From assembly GCA_038087015.1 (NCBI GenBank), contig JASBNA010000021.1, positions 62,001-126,000 on the forward strand: 64,000 nucleotides of DNA. Reading direction: 5' to 3'. This document shows positions 9,685-21,446 of this stretch, piece after piece (position 1 is the stretch's first letter; every line of letters starts with the position of its first letter). Both the position numbers and the translations under genes were made by a program. Below the pieces are notes generated by a model. The model did not search any database. It saw nothing but the letters and a program-made list of their open reading frames with translations, and was not told the origin of the DNA. The stretch comes from Cerrena zonata (taxonomy: Eukaryota; Basidiomycota; Agaricomycetes; Polyporales; Cerrenaceae).

Positions 9685-12041
9685 TCAATGCCTATCACCC
9701 TCCACCACCTCTTCCGCAGTCTCAGCAGCCACAATCGCAATATCCCTCTCCAACCACCTCAACACCACCTCCACCTCCGTCTCCTTCGCACCCAAACCAC
9801 CTCCCACACCAGCACCTCCCACACTATCACCCTTCCTAATCCTCCCAACCTCATCTCTCAAAATCGCCAAAACCCTCTCCCCAACCGCAACCGTACAATC
9901 CTCCGCCCTACTAAACCCACTAACACACCCCGCCCTATACACCTTCTCCGTCAACCCCAACATCCCCGCCACGCTCCTCTCCGCCTGCTGTTGCCCGCCC
10001 TCAGGCGTCAATTGCGCTGGTAGAGGAGGGAGGACGGGGAATATGTAAGTGCGGAGTAGGATAGGTAGCGCAATGAGTGTGGGTAGGTCGGATGTGAGGA
10101 TTTCTAGGTCTTTCTCGAGGTCTCGGGGGTCTTTGGGATCGATAGGTGATTTGGAACGTTGGCGCATTTGGATGGTCTCTAGGAGAGAAGTAAGAGAAGC
10201 GAGGGCGTCGAATGCGTCCAAGACGGCTTCGTAGGCTAGTTTATTAGTTTCCGAAGGTTTGGGTAGGGACCAGAGCAAATCATAGAACGCTCGTGCATCC
10301 CCTGCCGCAGTGGATCCTTTAATAGTTGAGCCCATAGGAGGCGAAGGTGGTCTAGAAGGTGGTAATTTCAAAGTGAACCGACTTGCAGGAGGTGTTGTCG
10401 GAGGTGTCACACTTGATCCACGACGTTTCTTGTTCCCACTCCCCAGTATGTTACCTGCACCGAGTGAGGGTGAAGTAGGCGGAGACGGAGGAGGGTTAGG
10501 TCGGTTGGCAAGGGCTACGAGACCTCGCCAGATAAGCGGGATGAGCAAGGAGGCCAACACGCTTTCGCTAGCAGACGAGGTCGCATATCGAGTGAGGGCC
10601 CTACCGTAAATCGGAAACATGGTTTGCATGAAAGCAATGGAAGGGTGAACAAGTGACTTGGTTGCTGCACCCGACTTGATTGCTCCATTGGCGTTCGAGG
10701 GCAACGACAGGGTACTGTTGACCATCTCGAGTGCTTCGACATGTGGTCCGAGTTCGTTCTTGATAGCATTCATAAGCGGCTCCACTACCCGCTTGACGAT
10801 AGATACGAGGCCTTCTTTGACGACTCTCAATCCATCCCCTCGCGTATCATTCCCTTCCTGGCCCAACCCATTCTGATCGAAGATGTCAACAAGCTCACCA
10901 GCAAGGCTTGCAAGACCGAGTGCATGAAGTTGTGTAGGGTTCAATGTGGGGTTCTGCTGCGTGGGTGCGGCGGGCGATAGGAAAGCAGGAGAGGAAATGA
11001 GTGGAAGGAGATTGCTTGAGAGATTATTCACCAGGACCGAGAGTGGTCGGTGAAGGGTTCGGATGACGGCTCGACGAAGATGAAGATTTTCGCATGACGC
11101 ATTAAGTTCACTGAGAACATGGTAAGCGAGATGAAATAGTGAAAAGGGCGAGCAAAAAGTCGTATGCCGTAAAGATAAAGCCGGTGTCGCGGAGCACGAA
11201 CTTAAAAATGGATGCTGAATTGGTCAGACCTTGAGTCAGACCCTGCAATGAGGGTTGTAACCCGATGTAATAACTCGGTAATCCATGTTTTGGATATGTA
11301 CTGATCCCTCGACAATTTGTGACCCCATAACAGGGCTACAAATTATCGAGGCTCGAGTTCAACCCTCTTCATCGTGTGTGACCAGTGTCACTTGTTCCGG
11401 CTTGCCGTAGAACGATAGAAAGGTCTTCAACCCTGGGGGACCTTGTCGTGTGCGTAGACATGTGTTATACGGAGAGCTTCTGAGATTCTGAGGTCACCGT
11501 GGTCCAGCCCATGAGGATGGACCATGCTTGTCCCATCGCTTGGTAACTAGCCGTCAGCTAGCCAGCTCTTTTCACAGGAGCACATTGTATAGAACCAGGA
11601 GAGCTGAGTCATAGCAAGGGAATAGTTCGGATTTCCGACACCAAGGCGGCTCTATCATTATGCAAATCGTTGTGAGACTTTTGAAAAGAAAAAGACAACG
11701 TACGAGATAATAAGATCACCAAGAGCGCGCCCGCGGCCCAAGGGAATGGGTCGTCGGCCATTAAGCAATTCGTTCACCGGTCCAGGACCAGTAGTAGTTG
11801 GATGGGCAAGTGCTTTAGAGACAGCCTCACTCAACTTGAGATTAAGGACGTCCATGTATGAACCATCTTGAACGACGGGCGTGGCAGGCTTTGTCAGCGG
11901 GGACGCCGTACGCTTGAGATTGGAGAATGAGAGGATGGAGGAACGTGAGGGGCGGTCAGCCATGGCAGAGTCTGGACGAGGTGCAGGGGAAGTGGGGCGG
12001 CTGGAAGGCCGGAGGAAGGAGGGGGTCTTCAATGCGTACAT
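9685..12041 (-). CDS. Protein of unknown function, 587 residues
   Basis: Two exons, 12041-11704 and 11110-9685, joined by a GTACGT donor and TTCTCAG acceptor that keep the frame (LIIS / ELNAS). The N terminus is Ser/Pro/Arg-rich and likely disordered. From about residue 60 there are amphipathic helices (YMDVLNLKLSEAVSKAL, LRRAVIRTLHRPLSVLV, LVSIVKRVVEPLMNAI), a basic Pro/Ser linker around KKRRGSS, and further helices to the end. No signal peptide, membrane segment or catalytic motif is visible. It could be a helical scaffold; I do not recognise the family. The 593-nt intron is about ten times longer than others in the window. Confidence 0.75.
11111..11703 (-). other. Unusually long intron with internal inverted repeat
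   Basis: 593 nt where neighbouring introns are 50-65 nt. It contains a near-perfect 14-nt inverted repeat at about 11308-11349 (CCTCGACAATTTGT and ACAAATTATCGAGG, loop of about 14 nt). No additional exon is evident. It may be an insertion. Confidence 0.4.
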
Positions 12042-13050
12042 TGTGGAGTGTATGGGGGCGGTGTGCCTGACGACGAGGACGACGAGGACGAAAGCGAGAG
12101 GATAGTCTAGTTCCTCGGAGGAGGGGGAGTGGTATTATAGGAAGAGCAGTTCCTAGAGGTGATGAGTTTTTCTTCTTCTAGTATTCGACGACCCAGCTGC
12201 AACCTGGGATCCGAGAGTAACAGTGATAATTTATCCCATTCGGAAAGTTAAGAGGAACCGCGTGTGAGGAGAGTTCAGCAGATTCTAAGGGGGGCGGTCT
12301 GTGTCAACGAGGAGGAAAGCAAGTGGTCCGCAGAGAATGGTGTCAATCTGGTGTGGGCTGGAGGGTGACTGTCAGCGGCTTGCTGGGAAAGTTAGGGGAG
12401 AATATGTGGGAACGCACCAATGTAGCGAGGAGAATATCATAAGTTGTTAGAAAGGCAACTTGGGCAGCGTGTCTGCGATGCAGGCGGGGGGTGCGAGAGG
12501 GGAAGGAGGGCCTTGAGGAGGGAGGAGTGAAAAAAAGGTCTTTAATCGATTTATAGCATTTGCCACAAGCCTTGCCGCGGATACACCTCTTCCCACGCTG
12601 AGCCCCCTGCGCCTCTCCTTCCGGTCTCCCCATTTCCCCGACGTCCATTGGTTCGCCAGCCTCTGCCACCCAAGGCTTCCCCACTGTGCCACTCACTCTC
12701 CGCATGTTCCTCTCCCAGTGCCCCACAACAAGCCTCTTTCGCACTACACTCGCTCTCTTCCCACCCAGCGTTCACCTCCGCGGACGCACACAACTCCGGT
12801 CTTCTATGCGGAATCGAGTCACTCTATTGTCTCCCATCTGTCAGCCTAGTCATACTAAACAAGACACCTATCACTGCTTCAATGCACAGTTTCACACCAA
12901 CAACACTCTGATCGTTCCGTACCATCGTGTCGCAACCGATCCTCTAACCCCCCTTGGTGCATTCCACCACGCGATCATCCATGCTACCCGTCAACTTCTA
13001 TTCTGATTCATTTGTCTCGGTAACAACCCATCGTTCCTGACACTACCAGA
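12042..13050. other. Intergenic, no supported gene
   Basis: Upstream flank of the 587-residue protein gene. Open frames of 70-130 codons occur on both strands between 12.34 and 12.9 kb, but they overlap each other, are driven by base composition and show no domain or splice evidence. Confidence 0.4.
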
Positions 13051-14100
13051 TCTTCGTCTGCTCAAATTCGTGCTTGAACGTGCATGAAAAGAAGCGAGTG
13101 CTTACTGTCCCCAGGCATTCAATCTCATGCTCATGTCTGTTCATGCGACCTATCCCCGAATCTCTATACACTGCGCCTTTCCTAAGCCTTGCCAGATCGA
13201 TCGGTTCGGACCAAAACACTATACTAGACTTCGAGTTCTTGCTCCATGGCCCATTAGGTTTCCGAAATGAACTCCCCGTTCAATGTGATTTCGACCTTCC
13301 GAGCCAGCAGATCATCGATATCCCTTCTTAGTATACGGCAACTTCAAAACGCTGCAAGTCACCTGCGAAGATCCTTTCCATTAAATAGTCTTGGCCCAGA
13401 GAAGCTATCTGAATCCTTCTACCTCTCCTCCACGATTCATACATTCACATATTCATACTTCCGTTCAATGAACTCGCAGTCGACTACTCCGGGATCAGAA
13501 GCCCAGTTGGTCACTATGCCCTAACTACCGGGGCAGATCTTCCTCATTTGTCTCGCTATGACACAGTTCTCCGATACCGAATAAAAACTTGATACAAACA
13601 TCGCCTGAGGCGGACGACTGGCGGTGTTTTGGCGCATCAATAGGCCGTGGCGTATCAGCATCTAACATCCGGGACGCTGTTTTAGAATCGGACCTATTCT
13701 CTCGTACGCGTACTAACGGATGTCAAGGATCTACAAATACGTACTCTCTTCATCTTTAGTTCCCGTTGACTCATGCGATTGCTCTTCTTATGACTCCGCA
13801 TGGAAATGATGGACCAGAGCTATTTCTGCGTCCTACAGTCTCCGAGCGCGATTGACGATCATGTCTGGATTTGGGCCGCTTGACTCCCCTTCTGCATGTC
13901 GTCTTGTGATATTCAGCTTAGGCTGCTATCTCGACAAAATGGCTGATCCGAAGCTATCCCACTGGCAGAAACACCTCAGATAAACTGCACATCTTTGGTT
14001 TCCAATCCTGCAGGCTCATCCGTATCCCTACTACTTCTATATTATCCAATGATATGACATACAGCCTGCGCTATAATCGCTGAACCCCTAGACCTTGTAC
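13050..14100 (+). repeat. Duplicated spacer, copy 1
   Basis: Resembles 19,680-20,560 in order and orientation. Shared landmarks are AAATTCGTGCTTGAACG (about 13,065 and 19,679), CTTCAAA(A/C)GCTGCA followed by GCGAAGATC, TTTTAGAATCGGACCTA and GTGATATTCAGCTT. No gene is recognisable; short open frames are not conserved between the copies. Confidence 0.65.
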
Positions 14101-14269
14101 ATCGTCCTGACAATAACTATAATTCCAGTCACCTTTCACGTCCTATCTTAGGGTGATGCGGCAGTTCTAAGTCTTTGAGAAAAGCCCTCTGGGTCGATGT
14201 CTGTGGCGACTACGACGTTAATCATACCGTGAGTAAATGATCTACAAGAAAATCTAATATATTAGGGTC

Positions 14270-14720
14270 TAATGCCCTTAGCTTGTATTGAACAGTCGCC
14301 TCAGAAGATGTCTCCTTTCCGCGAGAACATAGTAACAAGTCATCGGGCCACTGTCTGCAGAATAATAATTGTTCTCCCTGAGAAAGTTGACAAAGACGCG
14401 GTTTCTCTCACCCCGTTATACGCATTGACGAACCTCCAGCGAAGACAGGCGAGTAAGCACACCACCTTGATTATACTGTATCCAAATTTAATGCCTTTGC
14501 GTTACCCAGCCCCTATCCAGTTTTTTCTTGGTGCTCCAGGAATATTTCTGCTACAATATCATCGGTTGCCTTGATAGAAAATTTTCAATGTCGTTTTATC
14601 ACATCCAACCCTAGCTGCGAAACACAACTCTACGATCGAACCCCCCTTGCTTTCTGCATTATACTAAACTCAATCTCGGATGCGGCGAGTATATCTGTAG
14701 ATCAGCCACAACCAACAACT
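14270..14720 (+). pseudogene. GtaA-like relic (middle exons only)
   Basis: Degenerate match to the middle of the GtaA-like genes. CCTCCAGCGAAGACAGGCGAG followed by a GTAAG donor corresponds to the exon ending PPAKMG. CAGGAATATTTCTGCTAC corresponds to the exon reading DLGNIS, and CTCAATCTCGGATG to SSISD. Stops and indels break every frame, and the N- and C-terminal parts are absent. It runs directly into a relic of the viroplasmin-domain gene. Confidence 0.6.
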
Positions 14721-15250
14721 CCACCCTGGTGATGGATCCCGACGGCGTGCTATTTCTCCATTCTGTTGATGGGATGTTCTCGTTTTATCTCTGGCAGCTG
14801 AGAGTCTATTTCGAGTTGTTCAACCTATCATTGCCCATTGTCAAATTGTCACCAATCTATCTCGATCTCAGTCCCATTTAACAGTGGGAGGCAACATCGT
14901 ACCTGCAATTCCAGCCCCTCAGCACAACGTACTTCTCGCGTTTTCCCCGTTAAATTGACAGTATGTGAAATATGCCCCGGGTTTGCTGTTGGTGGCGTGC
15001 GCTGATTGTTTCTGCTTTTGTGTTGGCAGTACTCCGGCGTTTGGGGGACTAGATCGCGCGAAATTACATTATTTTATCATTCATGCAGCTAGAAACCCGA
15101 TTGCGTCTGTTTACGAATTTAATGAGCCGTTATACGTTACCGCGAAAGCTATGTCCTCTCTTTTTTGCTGTTGTATTTTTCTACCATACTTACCGCCACT
15201 GGATGTACACTTATCAGTGTTTCGTTACAATCACGGGAAGCGGTACCTTT
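14690..15250 (+). pseudogene. Relic of the viroplasmin-domain gene, 3' end
   Basis: Matches the last third of the gene at 2022-4405: CAACCAACAACTCCACC (its QPTTPP segment), ATTGTCA...CATCTCGATCTCA-like sequence, AACAGTGGG..GGC, the last intron with GTTGGCAG, and TCCGGCGTTTGGG of the last exon. The 3' flank is also shared. No continuous reading frame remains. It precedes GtaA copy B, as the intact gene precedes copy A. Confidence 0.7.
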
Positions 15251-15599
15251 TGTACTCCATCCGGAGGTAATGTTATCCTTGATTGCATTCACTGCTGATG
15301 CCCATCATAGATACAACATGTTCTAGGTTTCGTGGTGGATTGTTCAACAGTTGAGTACTACCATCTACCCCTTATGTGAGATTATCATGCAACTGATGTC
15401 CGAGTCGGAGACCCTTGTACCTACAAGTTTAGCACGAATGGAATTGGCAAAACCACCTTCTATGCGGTGTACATGAATCTGGAATTACAAAAATATCCCG
15501 TTCACAAACCTGTTCCCTTCCCGCACCTCGCTCTTCGCTCTACCCTCTCTCTCTCTCACTCGGTTCTGTGCTCCCCTCGTTCTAGAATACCTCCAAAGA
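15251..15599. other. Upstream region of GtaA copy B
   Basis: A promoter is expected here. The 60 nt before the start are pyrimidine-rich (CTACCCTCTCTCTCTCTC near 15,540) and similar runs precede copies C and D. No gene is seen. Confidence 0.4.
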
Positions 15600-18500
15600 A
15601 TGTTTATGCACGTCTGGACACTACCCTGGATTTCCATACTATTGCTTCCAATTGTCTCTTCACAAACTCCCCAGCTGACTCCACTACCGTTCGTACTACC
15701 ACTCGCGCTAAGATCTCCATATCTCCATGCATGGACTCGCAAACCAAATGTCAGCTTCAGTTGGCCCATGTTCTGGAATCACGATGTATGTATACCCCTT
15801 TCTTCTTCGTCACATAGATTCACTCACATATATTTTAATAGAATCTAGGATGGGAGGGAATGATCAGAATCGACGACCATGCGTATCAATGGTTGGGTGT
15901 CTCGGGTACACTCCCAGACGTTGCTAATATTACCAACACACAAATAACCCCTACTCGTACTATTTTCACATACATAGCAGGGCCTGCACAACTGACTGCA
16001 ACGTTCTTGTCACCGATCGAGGTAATCTAGTCTTACACCTATATTAGTTATAAGCTTTGCTGACACTCTGAATAAGAGATCCGATCCTGTCAAGCAATCA
16101 ATACCGTTCTCATATATTTCGCTGGACGTTAATTTCACCGACGGACTGCAACATCGGGTACAGGTTTATATGGATATCAGTGGTGGTTTGTCACATCACC
16201 TCGAAACAATCCCGCATTCCAACTTATTATTCATTGCACAGAATGGGTAACCCCGTCAAGAAGCGACATTATTACTTGGAGTACTAGTACAGTGGGGACA
16301 TCCTCTTCAAGTTTTCATCAGATACAACGAAACGCGCCCCAGGCACTTGTTGAGGCTGGCGATCGTGCAGAAGACACGACAGCGGTTATTGGAGCCAAAT
16401 CGGTGAGCTTCTTCCTGTGACACATCAGGTTGTACTGAGACAGGTACGGTCAGGGCCCTTCTGTTTCTGTCGTGGTAGGGGAGGCAGGTAGTTCCCGGCG
16501 TGCTTTTAGCACCAGTGGGGTTGCATCGGGTATACCGTCCACCCCTCCAGCAAAGATGGGAAAGTAAGGACCTCTCTTTATTTCTGTTATATCTTTTTAT
16601 CTTATGCGTTTCCACTTTCATAGCCCATGGCCAGTTTTCACGGTTGTCCAGGATTTGGGGAATATATCTGCTACGACATCACCGGTCGTGTTTGCGATTG
16701 GGGTTTATCGAAATCCTTCGATATTGGTAACTTCGACTACGTCTACCGGTAAAACACAATCTCAAAACAGAGCTCCATTATTCGCTGCATCGCTGAGCTC
16801 GATCTCAGATGTGGTGAGTTTATAACGATCATTCCCAATTGTCGTTAACGCCAAATGACCTTTACAGGTGGATACTTTCTTGGCAGACTTTCCAAATGCC
16901 AAATCGCGTGCAGACGATGTGGACAGCATCATCCTAAATGCGGCTGGAAATATCTCAGAGCCATACAAGGATCTCGTATCTCTCGCTGCTCGACAGACGA
17001 TGGCTTCCACGGACTTGACGATCGCTAACGGGACAGATGGGAGATGGAATATGTCAGATATCAAGATGTTCATGAAGGACGTTGGTGTCTCTGGGTATGT
17101 TCAAATCTAGCCGACCGTGTTCATTTGCTGAACAAATCTTCTAGCCGAGTCAATCCAGTGGAGAAGATATACGCATCATTTCCGTTTTTCCTTTTCATCA
17201 ACTCAACGTACGCTGGTCAACTGTTATCTCCACTTCTGGAACTCCAAGACTCATCATCAAACGATCAAGCATTTGCCGCACGGGATCTTGGTATGTATTC
17301 ATTGGTTCCTGATATTATTGAAAGCTAATGAGATTGCAGGTCAGAATTACCCTCAGGCTTCTGGAACGATTATGAAACATGAACAACAGGTGGAACGTAG
17401 GTAATCTAGAATAAAGTACAGGTGGTGTGCTCACTTACTGTGTTCTTTAGATACGAGTAGCATGCTTATCATGGCATATGCGCACGCAAAAATATCTGGT
17501 GATGGGACATTGATATCTCGACACGTGAGTATTGTATGGCCTACTTGAATTTGTATCTTACAAAATATTTTCTTCAGTACTCACTGCTACGAAAATGGGC
17601 CGAGTATCTGATCGATTCAACAATGAGTCCTCCAGACTCGTAAGTTCCTATTCTCCATAATGAATCTCACCAAAATAAATTTCGCAGCTCAACGGTGGAC
17701 GGCGCAACCTACGCCAACTCGACCAACCTCGTGATAAAAGGCATCATTGCGTTGAAAGCGATGTCGGAGATTAGTAATGCGGTATCTCTCGCAGATGATG
17801 CCAATCGTTATTTTGTGGGTCACCAATGAGAATTCATTACACTCAATGGCATAACGAAACTCAATACATCTTTTTTTCAGCAATTCAGTTCCGCTTTCAT
17901 GACTCAATGGAGCGCCCTTACTCAAACGTCAAGCAGCGACAGTCATCTACCCCTTAGCCTAGGAGGTGGTAGTCCGTCATCCTGGTCACAGATGTACAAT
18001 CTATATGCCGATAAGCTTCTGAATACGAGTCTCATTGACGAAAAGGTATGTCATCCGCATGGTCAGCCCAAATATGAGTCTATAATACCTGTGCAGATCT
18101 TTCAAAATCAAGCCCAGTTCTATCAGTCTGAACTTTCACGAAAATGTACGTCTCAATTCTCAGATTATACACACCTATACTTATATTCTCAATATTGTAG
18201 CTGGTGGCTTATCTCTCGATAGTACAAACGTGGTTGCAAGCGTCGGTAAGCGACTGAGAGCTTTTGATTGCACCGTATATTCATGATCTACGTAGCTTGG
18301 TCGTTCTTCACAGCAGCTACTATCTCCGACTCTACTATCCGAAACAACCTCATCAGCTCAGTCCACGATCAATTCTTCAAGAAACGAGCTAATGACACCC
18401 AGCCTTTCCCCGTCAATTACAACACCGATGGCTCCAACGCGCAAGGGGCTGGGAATGCCAGGTATGTATATTCACTTTTAAATCAGCACGATGAGTATAT

Positions 18501-19218
18501 ATTCAAGTTATTTTGTATCTAGTCCTGCGGTTGGCGCGATATTTGCACCTCTAGCCCTAAGGTCAGTCAACTCTACTGTTTATTGCATGCATTGCAATAA
18601 TGGAATCAATTTAGTTTGTCTCCTGCTCAAAGCATTACTATCCCTCCACCTACACCACCACAGGCTACTTCTGAGAAGCCTCATTCGGTTGCTGGTCCCA
18701 TAGCCGGAGGTGTCTTAGGCGGATTGGTCCTTCTCCTATTGGTTACTCTAGGAGTGTTCTATCTGAGGAGACGACGGAACCAGACAAAGTTTCCACGTGT
18801 GGAGGCGTTCACAGCAGAATCGGGCATTGACTCTTACCAAGATCTTACACACAATTCTTGGGACTCTGCCTCACATTTACATATGGCACCAAGGGAAGAG
18901 ATCTCTCGTCCTTTCGGTGGGTCCGGGAAAACCGGACAGGTATTGGGGCCAAATCGACCCCCAGCTACCAATGTCGTACCTACAAGTATCTCAATACCTA
19001 CGGTAGGTAGCTCGATAGAGCCTCCTAGCACTGCCCTTTCAGGGATATCGGGGTTTTCTCGAAACGCTGGTACTGGCTCACGATCTAGTCGGAGTCAGCT
19101 GTCTGCGACGGAACTGCGAGGTTTACGAAGTGAAGTCAAGAACTTGAGACAAGTTATGCAACAACTACAGGTGGATAGGCCTGATAGAATACAGATCCCA
19201 CCGACCTATGCTATTTAA
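15600..19218 (+). CDS. gtaA: GtaA-like membrane-anchored glutaminase, copy B
   Basis: About 18 short exons, all with usable GT/AG borders and open frames, giving roughly 890 residues. It starts with a signal peptide (ILLLPIVSSQ), then LPLALRSPYLHAW and NLGWEGMIRIDDHAYQWLG, the central part with PWPVFTVVQDLGN and YRNPSIL, and the DUF1793-type helical region (SLAARQTMAST, NPVEKIYASFPFF, AARDLGQNYPQASG, HYSLLRKWAEYL, GAGNASPAVGAIFAPLAL). After a Pro/Thr-rich linker comes one membrane segment (GGVLGGLVLLLLVTLGVFYL), RRRR and a cytosolic tail ending in a short coiled coil (LRSEVKNLRQVMQQL). Family knowledge suggests an extracellular glutaminase or related amidohydrolase; the anchor would hold it on the cell surface. 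It is the best-preserved full copy in the window. Confidence 0.85.
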
Positions 19219-19679
19219 ATACAGTAGATTTCCTCATACCATATGTTCAGTAATGTTGTCGGAGACGAACCAACCTTGTGTATTATGAGAAATGTGAGGG
19301 AACTTGAGGACGGATCTAGATTAGTATCGATGCAGTCATGACTCAAGAATATCATGATCCTAACATGGACTCAGCATACACATTATTGACATTATTTTGT
19401 GTTGGAAAGTACTTTGAGTGGATATTCAGGTATTACCTAGTTTTAAAGTCGTTCCTTTATACTCGGACTTCGCCGAGTCCTCGGCTCATTCGGCTCTGTT
19501 TAGCTGCCACCGGCACTTTAACCCACGACAGGTCTTTCTGGTCAATCTTGTTGTCAAGTTTCAACCTCAATCCAGCCTGATTCCAAACTTCCCATCCACG
19601 CTCACATCCGTGTTCATTCCAACCTCCGGTATTCAGTATTCGATATTCAGGTGCAAATCTTCGTTAGTGACTTAGCCAA
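19219..19679. other. 3' flank of GtaA copy B
   Basis: No gene seen. Short open frames at 19,338-19,675 have no recognisable content. The next repeat unit starts near 19,680. Confidence 0.4.
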
Positions 19680-20560
19680 ATTCGTGCTTGAACGGAAGCC
19701 TTCGAACCTCGTGCTCACTCTCTCACTGCCGTTCAATATTATTGAACCTCATGTTCATGCGAGCTCGTGTGAGCTACCCTCGAATCTCTTTGCTGCAGGC
19801 TTCCTTATTTCACTAGACTTCGACTTCAGATCACTCCCTTCTTCGTGTACAGCACCTTCAAACGCTGCAGGTCACCAGCGAAGATCATTCCCATCAAGGT
19901 CTTGGTCGAGAGAAGTCTTTGTACCTCTCTTTCACAACTCATACTTCCATCCAATTGATAGGTCATGTTTCTCATCTCAATCGACTATTCTGGACTTGGA
20001 GGCTTGACTGACACTATTCCCTGACTACTCGCATAGATATTCCTTGTCTGACAAATCTGACAAACCTCGTCTGAGACGACTTGTTGATCAACAAGCCGTG
20101 ACGCATCAATATTTAACATCTGAGACACTATTTTAGAATCGGACCTAGTCTCTTGCGGTACTCGTGCCAACGAAAGTAAAAAATCTCATAGATACTTACT
20201 CTCTTCGCCGTTCGATCTCTTCTCCGCGTGGAACTGATGAACCAGTGCTCTTTCCACCTCCTACATTCTTCGAACGGGGTGATAAGGTGTGTCTGTATTT
20301 GGGCCGGTCGACTCTTCTACTATATCTCCTTCAACTGATCGCTTTGTGATATTCAGCTTGGGCTGTGATCTCGATAAAATAACTGATCTGAAGCTATTCC
20401 ATGCACTACATGACCGAACTACCCCAAATAAACAGCATATCTTAGGTGTTTCAACCTCGTAGGCTCATTCTTACTATATCCTCTCTATATCTGCTATTCG
20501 AGACTAATTTGTGCATCGATATTGCTTCTAAAACTATTCAATGATATAGCATGCAGTCTG
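19680..20560 (+). repeat. Duplicated spacer, copy 2
   Basis: Direct repeat of 13,050-14,100. The part around 20,250-20,410 (CGAACGGGGTGATAAGG, TTGGGCCGGTCGACTC, GTGATATTCAGCTTGGGCTG) also resembles 31,480-31,625 behind GtaA copy D. Function unknown; probably carried along in segmental duplication. Confidence 0.65.
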
Positions 20561-20564
20561 CGTT

Positions 20565-20850
20565 ACACTGTATCCAGATGTTCAACAAATGGAATGAAGT
20601 TTGTCAGACCCGACAGACTCCCTGATGTCGAGACCTCCGAGAATCTGATCTAAAATGAAATTGTTGTTCTACAGGCTATACGATGGATACCGGTGGCACT
20701 AATCGGTTTCCCTCACCGCGCGGTCGAAGGTCTGTGTACTGTCTTCTCATTAACCGCCGTCTCACATCATGTGTCTCTACAGAGTTTGTTAGGGTCGTTA
20801 TGGTGCCCCGTTTACACTATTACTCCGACGCAAGCAGGGACAAGTGCTAA
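20565..20850 (+). pseudogene. Cytochrome P450 relic
   Basis: Matches three separate parts of the P450 gene at 32,409-34,558: CCAGATGTTCAACAAA..GACAGACTCCCTGA (after the I helix), ATACGATGGATACCGGTGGC (the ExxR region, TIRWMPVA) and GGTCGAAGGTCTGTGTACTG with the following intron border (haem-loop FGFGRR). Large deletions and stops separate them, so only fragments remain. Confidence 0.7.
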
Positions 20851-21446
20851 TACAAATTAACACAAATAACTCGGGCATCCACGGTCTCGTAGTGATCTCA
20901 GTCTCCATGTTTCGACTTCCTGAATTGACTTCCCTGAAAGTAGGATAATAAGGATCAATGATAAACAGCACTTACCAATCCGCGGAGAACCTCCGTCCCC
21001 TTTCGGTCGGGTCGCTCAATTAGCTAGTGGCTCCATCTATAGCCTCGGCTGCCCATGATGTGAATATTTAACAGCAGTCACTTGTACGGCTCTTTAATAT
21101 ACACCTTCAAAGCGTTGTGGCCTTTTCACTGCGTCTGGGGTGTGGAGATAGATGGAATGTGCTGAATTGCGTTCGCCGTTTATTGAACATCACAGATATG
21201 GCATATTCCAGGCTTTGTGATACAATGTTGGTCGATTCTATTTTCATCTTCTGCTAAGGTGACACGCTCATGAGATGGGTATCGTAGACCGTACCAATAC
21301 CTATATGTTTAATTGAATGGGAGTCGACAACTCCAACCGTTGCGCTGTGTGCACAGATACAAAGACGTCTCTGTTGGCGCGTTGACTTTCTCTTCCTACT
21401 CTCGTCTGGTTCTCTAGTCTCCCTCACTCTCGATTTTCTACGAGGA
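20851..21446. other. Upstream region of GtaA copy C with a spacer relic
   Basis: The stretch 20,950-21,010 on the minus strand resembles the open fragment at 1545-1720 (GACGGAGGTTCTCCGCGGATTG then GTAAGTGCTGTTTAT). The rest should include the copy C promoter. No intact gene. Confidence 0.45.

Noticed and set aside
12343..12911. Overlapping open frames of 74-133 codons on both strands
   Set aside because: They overlap one another, have biased composition without motifs, and no splice sites link them to neighbours.
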